Notes under the pieces: model-generated
The model's database searches: none
Seen by the model: the letters and a program-made list of their open reading frames with translations, nothing else
What the model was told of the DNA's origin: nothing
In this document: positions 49,957-58,533 of the stretch, piece after piece
Layout of the letters: the number at the start of each line of letters is the position of its first letter
Position numbering within the stretch: position 1 is the first letter of the stretch
Source: Planctomycetota bacterium
GTDB taxonomy: Bacteria; Planctomycetota; UBA1135; UBA2386
Assembly (NCBI GenBank): GCA_020638655.1
Contig: JACKIC010000002.1
Location: forward strand, 620,001-684,000
Length of the DNA: 64,000 nucleotides
Direction of reading: 5' to 3'
Translations under genes and position numbers: made by a program

Positions 49957-50185
49957 CAGAAGGGGCGCACGAAGCTACGGAAGAGAACCCCGAACGTCAG
50001 CAGCAAAGAGGGAGACGTGCGCCCCGTTCCGCACGCGCGCGCCGGTCGAGGCAGCCGCGGATCGCGAGACGCCGACGCCATCGGCGCAACCGACGCACCG
50101 CGGCCTGGCCGCGACAGTCGGGGATCGGGACATCCTGAAGGCGCGACGATGGTGGCCCGGCGCCGCATCGGCGAAGATCGGGGCC

Positions 50186-52246
50186 ATGCGCCGTCTGCTG
50201 CCCCTGCTCCTGCTGCTCAACCCGGTCGCCGCGCAGCGCGCCGAGGTGATCCTGCAGAACCTGACCGGGTTCGCGCGCCGGGAGGTCGCGGCGGTGGTGG
50301 TGCCGTTCGCGCAGGGCGCGGTGAAGGCGACGCCGAGGCTGCACGCCGAGGGGCTGGCGACCGCCTGGCAGCCGTTCGGAGCGCGTTGGCCGGACGGGTC
50401 GCTGCGGCAGGCGCTGTGCCTGTTCGAGGTCGACGTCGGCCCGCTGCAGGAGCTGCGGGTGCCGCTGGCCGAGGGGACCGGGCCGCAGCTGCCCGAGGAC
50501 GCGCTGCCGATGCCGACCGGCAAGATCGAGTTCGTGGCGCGCGTCGGCGGCCGCAGCGTTCGCGCCGAGCCGGTGCGCGTCGAGGACCTCGAGGACAACC
50601 CCATGCGCCGCGTCGAGCTGCGCCGCGCCCGCCTCGGTGACACGGGGCTCGTGGTCGAGTTGCGCGTCACCGCCGCGCGCGAGCAGCCGCACGCCTACGT
50701 CGACCTCGGCGTGTTCTTCAGCGACCCGCGCACCCCGGCCATGCAGCTCGCCGTCGACGAGCTTGTCGTCGAGACCGAAGGCGTCGCACTGTTTTGCTAC
50801 CACGCCGCGGCGCTCGCCATCAAGCAGGAGCTGTCCGCGCGCGGCAGCCGTGTCGTGCTGCTGCACGACGCGGTGGTCGGCGACGGCCAGGGGCTGCGCC
50901 GCACCGGCGCGTTGGTGCCGCCGCTCGCCGCGGACGGCAGCCGCCGCGACGACACCAAGAAGGCCGCCAGCCTCGCGCCGTTGCTGGGCGCCAGCGACTG
51001 GCGCGGCAGCGGCGCGTTCGGCGCGTTCGGGGTCGTGCCCGAGTTGCCGCCGTGGCTGCAGGACGACAAGCTGCGCGAGCACCTCGCATTCCGGCACCGC
51101 GCGTACGTCAACGCGCCGCGCAACGACGACCCGTTCGCGCGCGGCCCGCTCGGGTTGGCCAAGGACGCGAGCCAGACCGGCGACCAGTACGACTTCGGCG
51201 TCGTCAAGCTGTCGGTGGTCGCGGCCAGCGGTCTGCCGAGCCTGCTGTTCGAAGCCGAGGCGTCGGCCCTGCAGGAGGCCTGTCGGCCAGTGCACTTCTT
51301 CGAGGTCGACGGCAGCCCCGTCGAGCCGGCGAAGCACCCGCAGTGGATCGTGTGGTCGGGCCGCACGCACTGGCACGACGGCGTGTCGCCGGACCGCCTC
51401 GGCAAGCCCGTGCCCGCGCCGCGCTTCGACAGCCACGGCTGGACCGGCAAGGACCGCCAGCACTGGAGCAGCAACCACCTCGGCGCGTTCGCCCTGCTGA
51501 CCGGCAGCCACTGGGCGCGCGCCGAACTGGCCAACGAGGCGCGGTTGTATCTGTCGGGGCAGACCATCGACCCGCAGAAGTCGACCTCGGGTCCCGGCGC
51601 GCCGCGCGGCGCGGGCCGTACCCTGCTCGCGGCGTCGTGGGCCTATCTCACGACCGGTGACGCTGCGCTGCTCGAGCGCATCAACGCGCGCATCGACAAG
51701 GTGCACCTGCCGAGCTGGTCGTGCCTCGATGTGCCGCAGGAGCGCGTGCGACCGTTCGCGGTGTGCAAGCCCGATCCCCGGCTGCTCGCCGGCAAGTGCG
51801 CCTACTGGAACCCGTGGCAGGATGCGCTCGCGGCGGTCGGCTTCGGCGCGGCCTACAAGATCACCGGCAACGAGAACGCGCGCCTGCTCGCAGAGCAGCT
51901 CGCGCTCAACGTCGTCGTGCACGGCTGGCGCGTCGATTCCGGCCGGTGCATGGTCGCGCTGGCGATGCGCTGGCACGATGGCGACCCGATCCCAGTCGAG
52001 AAGTTCGACGATCCCGAGGAAGTCGAGTGGCCCAAGAGCAGCGGCTTCGCCGAGTGGGCCCTGCCCGCCGTCGAGATCGCCCGGATCGCCGCGCTCGCGA
52101 CCGGCGACCGCGCCGTCGTCGAACGCGCCACCGAGATCCAGCGCCGCGTGCGCGCGGGACGCCATCGGCCGGGCATGGGTTCGCCCGAGTTCGGCGGCAT
52201 GGACAGGCTCGGTGATTGGGACGCGGTGCGCTGGACGGACTATTGA
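50186..52246 (+). CDS. RIFT-barrel (exo-rhamnogalacturonan-lyase-like) protein
   Basis: A 686-residue exported protein with a signal peptide (MRRLLPLLLLLNPVAAQ). The N-terminal domain has VVPFAQGAVKATPRLH ... FGARWPDGSLRQALCLF, the pattern of the RIFT-barrel first domain of the PcRGLX/PL26 family. A long helical region follows with NHLGAFALLTGSHWARAEL and AYWNPWQDALAAVGFGAAYK. It may cleave or bind a plant-type polysaccharide. A paralogue is at 55568. The start is ATG 50186. Catalytic residues are not assigned. Confidence 0.7.
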   Translation: MRRLLPLLLLLNPVAAQRAEVILQNLTGFARREVAAVVVPFAQGAVKATPRLHAEGLATAWQPFGARWPDGSLRQALCLFEVDVGPLQELRVPLAEGTGPQLPEDALPMPTGKIEFVARVGGRSVRAEPVRVEDLEDNPMRRVELRRARLGDTGLVVELRVTAAREQPHAYVDLGVFFSDPRTPAMQLAVDELVVETEGVALFCYHAAALAIKQELSARGSRVVLLHDAVVGDGQGLRRTGALVPPLAADGSRRDDTKKAASLAPLLGASDWRGSGAFGAFGVVPELPPWLQDDKLREHLAFRHRAYVNAPRNDDPFARGPLGLAKDASQTGDQYDFGVVKLSVVAASGLPSLLFEAEASALQEACRPVHFFEVDGSPVEPAKHPQWIVWSGRTHWHDGVSPDRLGKPVPAPRFDSHGWTGKDRQHWSSNHLGAFALLTGSHWARAELANEARLYLSGQTIDPQKSTSGPGAPRGAGRTLLAASWAYLTTGDAALLERINARIDKVHLPSWSCLDVPQERVRPFAVCKPDPRLLAGKCAYWNPWQDALAAVGFGAAYKITGNENARLLAEQLALNVVVHGWRVDSGRCMVALAMRWHDGDPIPVEKFDDPEEVEWPKSSGFAEWALPAVEIARIAALATGDRAVVERATEIQRRVRAGRHRPGMGSPEFGGMDRLGDWDAVRWTDY

Positions 52247-52261
52247 GGCGCGGTTGCTCTC

Positions 52262-54034
52262 TCACCGCCAGGTGACGATGCGCGCGGTGCCTTCCTGGCC
52301 GATCAGCGCGCGGCGCGCCGATCGGGAGATGTCGAGCAGGAGCGCGTAGCCGTCGCCCAAGGGCAGGTGCGCCGAGACCTCGGCTGCGCCGCTCGGCCAG
52401 AGCACCAGCCGCCAGCCGCGATGAGCTCCCGCCTGCACGCCGAGGAGGGTGTCGTCGTCGATCCAGGCGAGCTCGCGGATGCCCGTGGGGCCGCGCTGCA
52501 CCTTGGCCGTGCTCGCCTCCACGACCAACGCGTCCTGCCACGTGGCGACGGCGAGGCGTTTGCGATCGGGACTGACCGCGAACGCGATCGCGCCTTCGAT
52601 CGGCAGCGTGCGCAGCACCGTCTTGCCGTCGTCCTTCAGGAACTGCAGTTCGTGCAGGCTGGCCGCGACCCAGCGCGTCTCGCCACCTTCGACGGGCAGG
52701 GGCAAACCGTTCATGCGCGGCTGCGGCGACGGTAGCTGCTGCTCGACGTCGACCGGCGCGCGGTAGGTCTGCGTCAACCAGCGGCCGCTCTGCCGCGGCG
52801 GGCCCTGCAGCTCGGCGCTGCCGAGATCGAACGTCAGGCTGCGCACCGGTTCGGGCGCGGCGCCGCGGCGCGGGCGCCACCAGGTGACCTGGTCGCGGCC
52901 GTGTGCCCAGACGAGCTCGGGACCGTCGTCGTAGGCCAGCAGGGTGCCCGGTTGCGGCAGGCCCTCGACGGAGCACGGCGCGCCGTCCGCCGCCGCGAAG
53001 CCGCGCAGCGCGCCGCGGTGCCCCGCCAGGAACACGAACTCGCCGTCGCCAGCGAGCTGTCCCTCGTGCATGTTCTGGAACCGGACCGGGGACTCGAAGC
53101 TGCGCACGACCTGGTTGCCGATGCCGATGTCGATGCGACCGTCGTCGCCGCGCGCCCAGCGTTCGCCGTCCGGGTGCAGGGCGAGCACTCCGTGGTCGGG
53201 TCCGAGCGCGAGGGTTCCGCCGTCGCGCGTGAGCAGCTTCCAGCCATCGGTCTGGCACACCGCGACCCGCGCGCCGTCGGCGGCGCAGACCAGCACGTCG
53301 CCGACGAAGCGTTGCGTGTTGCCCCACAGATGCAGGTCTCGCCCCGCGAGCCACCACGGTTCGGCGACGCCCGGCGGCCACGCCAGGCCCTGGACGGCGC
53401 CGGGGTCGTGCGGGATCTCGCGCAGCTCGCGTCCCGTGGCGAGGTCGAACACCAGCAGCTGGCAGCGGTGGGTCGTGCCGACGACCAGTTGTTCTCCATT
53501 CGGTGACACCGCGACGCGGCCAGCCGGGCTGCCGGCAGGCATGCCTATCGTGGCGACGGTGCGCAGCGTGTCGCCGTCGAGGCGGTGCACGGTGCCGTTC
53601 GTATCGATGCCGAGCAGGTCCGTGGTGCCAGGCACGAAGACCCCGTGGCAGAACACCGCTTCGCGCGCGGCGAGCACGGTGCCGTCGTTGGCGTCGACCC
53701 GCTGCGTGCCGGTGCGGGTGGTGAAGACGAGGCGCTGCCCATCGGCGGACCAGGCGATGTTGCCGACCGTGTCGACGAGGTTGCCGGGCGTCGCGGCCTG
53801 ACGCAGCACCCGCGGGGCCCGTGGTTCGGCGGACGCGCTCGGGTCGAGCACCACGAGGTCGCCGATCATGCCGCCGACCGCGAGTTGGTCCCCGGCGGGG
53901 GACCACGCCAGGGCCGTGACGAAGCCGCCGGTCAGGTGCAGGTCGCGCTCGACCTGCAATCGCTGCTGGGCGGGCGCGGCGATCGACAGCGACACCAGGA
54001 CCGCGAGCGCGAACAGCGTGGGGGCCTGCGTCAT
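52262..54034 (-). CDS. Secreted WD40/PQQ-like propeller protein
   Basis: A 590-residue exported protein with a signal peptide (LFALAVLVSLSIAAPAQQ) starting at ATG 54034. Repeated blades such as VTALAWSPAGDQLAVGG, NIAWSADGQRLVFTT, VAVSPNGEQLVVGT and FAVSPDRKRLAVAT indicate a beta-propeller of the WD40/TolB kind. No enzyme motif is seen. It ends 16 bp from the convergent RIFT-barrel gene. Confidence 0.8.
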   Translation of the reverse strand: MTQAPTLFALAVLVSLSIAAPAQQRLQVERDLHLTGGFVTALAWSPAGDQLAVGGMIGDLVVLDPSASAEPRAPRVLRQAATPGNLVDTVGNIAWSADGQRLVFTTRTGTQRVDANDGTVLAAREAVFCHGVFVPGTTDLLGIDTNGTVHRLDGDTLRTVATIGMPAGSPAGRVAVSPNGEQLVVGTTHRCQLLVFDLATGRELREIPHDPGAVQGLAWPPGVAEPWWLAGRDLHLWGNTQRFVGDVLVCAADGARVAVCQTDGWKLLTRDGGTLALGPDHGVLALHPDGERWARGDDGRIDIGIGNQVVRSFESPVRFQNMHEGQLAGDGEFVFLAGHRGALRGFAAADGAPCSVEGLPQPGTLLAYDDGPELVWAHGRDQVTWWRPRRGAAPEPVRSLTFDLGSAELQGPPRQSGRWLTQTYRAPVDVEQQLPSPQPRMNGLPLPVEGGETRWVAASLHELQFLKDDGKTVLRTLPIEGAIAFAVSPDRKRLAVATWQDALVVEASTAKVQRGPTGIRELAWIDDDTLLGVQAGAHRGWRLVLWPSGAAEVSAHLPLGDGYALLLDISRSARRALIGQEGTARIVTWR

Positions 54035-54120
54035 GGCGGCACGGCGACCGTCGCGCATGCGAACTCCGGAGTGAGCGTGATGGTGGAGCTTGATGCCAGT
54101 CCGTCGCGACCCGGGCATGC

Positions 54121-54133
54121 GTGCGAGAGCAGG
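54121..54133. repeat. Copy of tRNA-Leu 3' end (attachment-site-like)
   Basis: GTGCGAGAGCAGG is identical to 55316-55328, the 3' acceptor strand of tRNA-Leu seen on the plus strand. Similarity extends left (GGGCATGC here, GGGAATG there). The 1182 bp between the copies hold hepT and mntA, as expected of a small tRNA-targeted insertion. The rest of 54035-54359 shows no gene. Confidence 0.55.
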
Positions 54134-54359
54134 TTGGTGCGCTCGCGGGGCTGGAGGGTCGAGTACGGGCTCGGTTGGCCGGAAAGGGCTGGGAGTTCGG
54201 GACTGTGGGAGCGTCAGGTCGGCTTCGCAACGCTGGGCGTGACCGCGCACGGCTTCACCTGACGTCGCGAAAGTTGCGGCAACGTGCGGCATCCAGTGTT
54301 GGTGCCGCGGTCGAGGTCCGGCAACTCGGGTTTGCCGAGGTGTCTTCGGTGATACGGAT

Positions 54360-54698
54360 CTACAGATCGGCCAACAGCCGGCGCAGCGGGTCGATGAGTG
54401 TGGGCACCTTCGTGGTCGCCGCATCCCAGACGATGTCGAGATCGACCTCGAAGTAGGTGTGCGCCAACACGTCCCGCATCCCGGCGATCTTGCGCCAATC
54501 GATCTCGGTCGCACGACGTCGCGTGTCCTCAGGCACACGCTTAGCTGCCTAGCCCAGGACTTCCAGGTTGCGGATCACGGCGCCGATCGTGCGGGGGGCG
54601 TTCGCGAACGCGCTGCGGTCCATGCTGGCCACGTAACCCGAGAGACGTCGCGCCGCCTCGAGCATGTCCTCGAGGTAGAGGCCGATGTCACGCGGCAC
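54360..54698 (-). pseudogene. hepT: hepT HEPN toxin, broken by in-frame TAG
   Basis: Read from GTG 54698 this is a 112-residue HepT-type HEPN RNase toxin, except that codon 50 (54549-54551) is TAG. The frame resumes at once without a shift: ..TIGAVIRNLEVLG, stop, AAKRVPEDTRRRATEIDWRKI. The family normally has Glu there (LGEAAK), so a GAG-to-TAG change explains the break. The active-site RX4HXY motif is intact downstream (RDVLAHTY, Arg75, His80, Tyr82). The start overlaps the mntA stop, as in intact HepT/MntA pairs. A 49-residue product would lack the active site. Confidence 0.85.
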
Positions 54699-54978
54699 GG
54701 ATCGCCTCGCGCAGGATCTGCTCGCGCACCCGCGGCTTCAGCGTCTCCACCAGGACCAGGTCCACTCGTCGCCCCAGCAGGTCCTCGAGTCGCAGCTTGA
54801 GGTCCATGTAGCGATCGAAGGTGTGCCTGTCGAGGTCAACCAGGAGGTCGACGTCGCTATCCGCTGTCGCTTCATCGCGGGCGAAGGAGCCGAACAGCGC
54901 GAGCGTGCGTGCGCCCAGGTCGTGGAGCTCCCGGGAGCTCGTGGACAATCGATCGAGAACTGCCTGGCGGTCCAACAT
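54688..54978 (-). CDS. mntA: MntA nucleotidyltransferase antitoxin
   Basis: A 96-residue minimal nucleotidyltransferase with the signature GSFARDEATADSDVDLLVDL (Gly30-Ser31, Asp42, Asp44). In type VII toxin-antitoxin systems MntA adds AMP to a Tyr of the HepT RX4HXY motif and silences it. All signature residues are present, so this half looks functional although the HepT gene downstream carries a stop. The start is ATG 54978. Confidence 0.9.
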   Translation of the reverse strand: MLDRQAVLDRLSTSSRELHDLGARTLALFGSFARDEATADSDVDLLVDLDRHTFDRYMDLKLRLEDLLGRRVDLVLVETLKPRVREQILREAIRAA

Positions 54979-55313
54979 GCTCTGGTGAGTCTAGCCAGCG
55001 CGGCAGACGGCCGCGAATCTGCACGTGGCATTCGCAGGCCTCGCGCCTTCGATCGGCGGTGTCGTCGGGATTGCCTCTGGCTCTTCCCGTGGCGGTTCAT
55101 GCCCGTGCCGTACTGAACGCTAGCAACGATGAGCGGTCGGCACACGTTCGCTGCTCGCGCCAGTCGTCGTGGTGGTCTCGATTTCGAACCTCGCCGTGCT
55201 CGAGGCGGCGCCTGACAGTGAGGGCAACCTTCCGAGGCCACCGGCTGGCCGGGCTCGTGCTCAACGTCGGCGATCAGCGCGGCTTGCGCTCACCGCCGCG
55301 GACTTCGAGGGAA
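54979..55313. other. 335-bp region without a recognised gene
   Basis: The region lies between mntA and tRNA-Leu. I see no credible coding sequence, integrase remnant or repeat. It is slightly less GC-rich than its surroundings and could hold the mntA promoter. Confidence 0.5.
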
Positions 55314-55400
55314 TGGTGCGAGAGCAGGGACTTGAACCCTGAAGGGCTTGCGCCCGCAGGTACCTAAAACCTGTGCGTCTGCCAATTCCGCCACTCTCGC
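55314..55400 (-). tRNA. tRNA-Leu (anticodon TAG)
   Basis: The minus strand folds as a class II tRNA: acceptor GCGAGAG/CTCTCGC, D-loop with AATTGGCAGA, anticodon arm CAGGT-TTTAGGT-ACCTG (anticodon TAG, reading CUA and related Leu codons), a long variable arm (GGGCGCAAGCCC), T-arm CAGGG-TTCAAGT-CCCTG, discriminator A and an encoded CCA. Its 3' end is repeated at 54121. Confidence 0.96.
55316..55328. repeat. tRNA-Leu 3' end, partner of the 54121 repeat
   Basis: This is the copy inside the intact tRNA gene. Together with 54121-54133 it forms the direct repeat around hepT/mntA. Confidence 0.55.
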
Positions 55401-55567
55401 GCGGGCCGGCAGGGTAGCGCACCGGTCGCGGTGGGCAAGGGAAGTTCCCATGGGCCGCACGGCGCACGCGGCCTCATTCTGGAACTGCTTCAGCCGTGTT
55501 GTTCAGCCGCGAGAAAACGCCGTCGATGCAGGAGGCGGTGTGCGTAGAGGCGCGCCAGGGATACTGA

Positions 55568-57922
55568 ATGTCGAACCAACTGGGCCAAGCATCTCCTCAT
55601 CCGGCGCACCATCCTGCGCGCCATCCTGCTCCTCATCGTCCTGCGGCGCGCCGCAGCGGTGTGCCGGCAACGGCTTGTGACCATCGTCCTACGGGGCTGC
55701 TCGCGTCCGGCGCGCTGTTGCTGCTGTCGGCGTGCGGTGCGGGCGGCGGCGATCTCGGCAACACCGGCGGCGGCGGCGGTGGTGCGGGCCCCGGCGGGAC
55801 CGGCAATCCGCTCGACGTGGTGCTCGAATTCGCGGTCGAGAACCGCAGCTCGTTGCCGCGCACCGAAACGGTGCGCGCGTCGGTGCCGTTCCCCGAGGGT
55901 GGTTACGCGAGCCTCGACAACCTCGTGGTCAGCGGCGAACAGACCGCGTGGCTGCCGCTGCAGGTCTGGCCCGACGGCACGGTCAAGCTCGCGCAGGCGC
56001 AGTTCACGACCGACCTGCTCGCGGGGCAGACCAAGAGCTACACGGTCGCGCGCGACGAGGCGGCGCTGCAGGGCGCCTTCGTGCGCAACGAATGGGTCGA
56101 TCATTTCGCCGGCGGGCTCGAGATCGGCGCCGAGGTGCAGGACACGTTCTCGGTTCCCTACCGCGGTTTCGCGACGGGCGCGGGCGAGGTGCTGCAGTCG
56201 ACGCCGCTGGTGCAGACGACGCGCCATCGCACCTACCACACGGCCAGCTCGGGCGGCATCGGCCGCGACTACCTGGCGTCGACGTTCTACGTGACCGAGT
56301 TCCGCGACGCGCCGTTCGTGGTCGTCGACTGGATCCTCGGTAACGACTACCAGGGCCTCGACAACATCCCGGTCGGCAACAACGACCCGAACCTGCGCCC
56401 GCTCGGCACGGTCGATGTGCGCCGCGCGATGTTCTTGTGCAAGGGCGCCACGGCTGTCGAGCCGTACCGCCCGGTGCAGGAAGAGATCTCGACGCCGACC
56501 TCGGTCGGCGGCGGCTACGTGGGCGCGCAGGTGCTGCAGGACACGTTCCTGGCCGACGCGCAGACGCGGCGGTATCGCTTCCTGCTGCGCTTCGAACCGT
56601 CGGGCGCGGCGCAGCCGGACCTCGATCGCTGGCGCAACACCGCGGTCGGCATGCTCGACGAGCCGCTGTACGCGCTCGCGTCGCAGCGCACCTGGGAAGA
56701 GACCGCCGCGGCGGGGTTGATCGGCGGCCCGATGCGCGGCCCCGACGACGCGGCGACGCGCGCGGCGCACGACTTCGGCAGCTGGGAGGGCACCAACCAC
56801 TTCGGCGCGTGGGGTTCTCGCGGCGACCCGCAGCAGACGCAGACGACCGGCACGCCGCGCAACCATCCGCTGAGCCCCGAGCTGGCGCACGCGATTCAGG
56901 GTGCCTACCCGAAGATGCTGATCGAGCTCGAGCAGAAGGCGTGGGCGCAGGCGATGCGTCCGTACCACCTGTTCGGCCTCTCGGTCGGCGCCGAACAGGA
57001 CCTGCTGCTGTGGAGCGGCAAGCCGCACTCGGTCTCGCACGAGCAGCTCGGGCGCGGCGGGTTCGCGAACAACGACCCGTACGCGGCCTACCGCACGCTG
57101 TCGGTCGGGCAGAGCGCGGCGCACGGCTGGACGCCGTACGACACCGAGCACTGGTCCAACGACCTGCTGTTCGACTACTGGACGATCAGCGGCGACGCGT
57201 GGGCGCAGGAGGAGCTGCGCCTGCTCGGCGAAACGCTCAAGGCGGTGATGCGCATCCGCACCTACGCCACGGCCAACATGCAGGCTGCGCGCGCCGAGGG
57301 CTGGTGCATGCAGGGCTTCGCGCAGAGTTATCAGGCCACCGGTGACGCCTCGCTCAAGGAATACGCGATGCGGCGCGTCGCCGAGGTCGTCGACGTGCAG
57401 CGCAACGTGAGCCATCCGAGCAAGGCGCTCAAGTTCCAGGCGAACTACCCGAGCACCACGTTCCCGATGAACCACGAGTACTACATGCCGTGGCAACACG
57501 GCGCGGTGCTGTTCGGTTATCTGGGCGCCTACCGGTGCTTCCAGGACCCGCTGATGCTGCAGATCGCCGAGGACGTGGTCGACTGCGTCGAGTACGCCTG
57601 GGTCGTCAATTACCAGGACCCGGTGCTCGGTCACGTCGACCAGGGCCTGCGCTACTACGTGCCGATCAGCTACAACGGCACGCCGATCCCGGCCAACTAC
57701 TGGGACAACACCGCCGGCATCGGCGTGCGCTTCGGCAGCAACCCGGTCGGCGGCGTGCACACGTTCCTGACCACGGGGCTGCACCTGCTGGCGACGATGA
57801 CCCACGACAACGGGGTGCGCGCGCGCGCCGAGATGTACGGTGGGTATCTGCTCGGCGGCGTCGACGACGACGGCCGCTGGAACAAGTGGCTCTACTGCCT
57901 GCCGCGCGCCTATCAGCCCTGA
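55568..57922 (+). CDS. RIFT-barrel lipoprotein, paralogue of 50186 protein
   Basis: A 784-residue protein with a lipobox (LLLLSACG), then a Gly linker (GGGGGGAGPGGTG). The first domain carries ASVPFPEGGYASLDNLVV ... LQVWPDGTVKLAQAQF, the same RIFT-barrel pattern as the 50186 protein. The helical part has MQGFAQSYQATGDASLKEYA and EYYMPWQHGAVLFGYLGA. It may degrade or bind an extracellular polysaccharide. ATG 55568 has AGGGA upstream but gives an unusually long His/Pro-rich leader; GTG 55661 would give a normal lipoprotein signal. Confidence 0.75.
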   Translation: MSNQLGQASPHPAHHPARHPAPHRPAARRSGVPATACDHRPTGLLASGALLLLSACGAGGGDLGNTGGGGGGAGPGGTGNPLDVVLEFAVENRSSLPRTETVRASVPFPEGGYASLDNLVVSGEQTAWLPLQVWPDGTVKLAQAQFTTDLLAGQTKSYTVARDEAALQGAFVRNEWVDHFAGGLEIGAEVQDTFSVPYRGFATGAGEVLQSTPLVQTTRHRTYHTASSGGIGRDYLASTFYVTEFRDAPFVVVDWILGNDYQGLDNIPVGNNDPNLRPLGTVDVRRAMFLCKGATAVEPYRPVQEEISTPTSVGGGYVGAQVLQDTFLADAQTRRYRFLLRFEPSGAAQPDLDRWRNTAVGMLDEPLYALASQRTWEETAAAGLIGGPMRGPDDAATRAAHDFGSWEGTNHFGAWGSRGDPQQTQTTGTPRNHPLSPELAHAIQGAYPKMLIELEQKAWAQAMRPYHLFGLSVGAEQDLLLWSGKPHSVSHEQLGRGGFANNDPYAAYRTLSVGQSAAHGWTPYDTEHWSNDLLFDYWTISGDAWAQEELRLLGETLKAVMRIRTYATANMQAARAEGWCMQGFAQSYQATGDASLKEYAMRRVAEVVDVQRNVSHPSKALKFQANYPSTTFPMNHEYYMPWQHGAVLFGYLGAYRCFQDPLMLQIAEDVVDCVEYAWVVNYQDPVLGHVDQGLRYYVPISYNGTPIPANYWDNTAGIGVRFGSNPVGGVHTFLTTGLHLLATMTHDNGVRARAEMYGGYLLGGVDDDGRWNKWLYCLPRAYQP

Positions 57923-58533
57923 TCGGGAGCGGCGCTCCACCGCACGCTGCGGCCGCAACTGCAGGCGTACTCACCGGGCGGCACCTTGCCGCCCTCGGCC
58001 CTGGCGACCCGTTCGCCGCACGCGCAGACCAGCCCGACGAGGCGCGCCGGATTGCCGAGCACGAGGCCGTGGGCGGGCACGTCGGCGGTGACGACGCTGC
58101 CCATGCCGACCATGCAGAACGCGCCGAGCAGCAGGCCCGGGCCGATCGTGCAGTTGGCGCCGATGGTCGCGCCCTCGTGCACGGTGGTGCGCAGGGTGTG
58201 TTCGTCGGGCGCGCTCGAGCGCAGCTCGCGCAGGTCGGGGTCGGCCGCGCGAGGGAACACGTCGTTGGTGAACACCGTGTGCGCCGCCACCATGACGCCG
58301 CGGTGCAACGTCACGCCGGCGCACAGGTAGACCGCCGCGTTGAGCTTGCAGAGGTCGCCGACGACCACGTCGTAGGCGATGTAGGTCTTCTCGCCGACGA
58401 TGCAGTTCGCGCCGATCCGCGCGCCGGCGCGGATGTGCACGTGGTCCCAGACGCGCGTCCCGGCGCCGACCGTCGCGCCGGCCTCGACGAGGGCGGTTGG
58501 GTGGACCTGGGCGCTGGCGCGAGGGTCGTTCAT
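57913..58533 (-). CDS. WbpD/WlbB-like hexapeptide acetyltransferase
   Basis: A 206-residue left-handed beta-helix acyltransferase with hexapeptide repeats (GAGTRVWDHVHIRAGARIGANC, GATIGANCTIGPGLLLG). The layout (YLCAGVTLHRGVMVAAHTVFTND, then VLGNPARLVG) matches the WbpD/WlbB group that N-acetylates the 3-amino sugar in UDP-2-acetamido-3-amino-glucuronate. A C-terminal Cys set (CACG and CSCG) may bind zinc. It is the last gene of the operon and overlaps the Gfo/Idh gene by 4 bp. Confidence 0.85.
   Translation of the reverse strand: MNDPRASAQVHPTALVEAGATVGAGTRVWDHVHIRAGARIGANCIVGEKTYIAYDVVVGDLCKLNAAVYLCAGVTLHRGVMVAAHTVFTNDVFPRAADPDLRELRSSAPDEHTLRTTVHEGATIGANCTIGPGLLLGAFCMVGMGSVVTADVPAHGLVLGNPARLVGLVCACGERVARAEGGKVPPGEYACSCGRSVRWSAAPDQG

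Noticed and set aside
54549..54551. Suppression of the hepT TAG by the nearby tRNA-Leu(TAG)
   Set aside because: The anticodon UAG reads CUA-type Leu codons, not the UAG stop; the shared letters are coincidental.
54979..55313. Integrase remnant in the micro-island
   Set aside because: No tyrosine- or serine-recombinase motif could be read in any frame.
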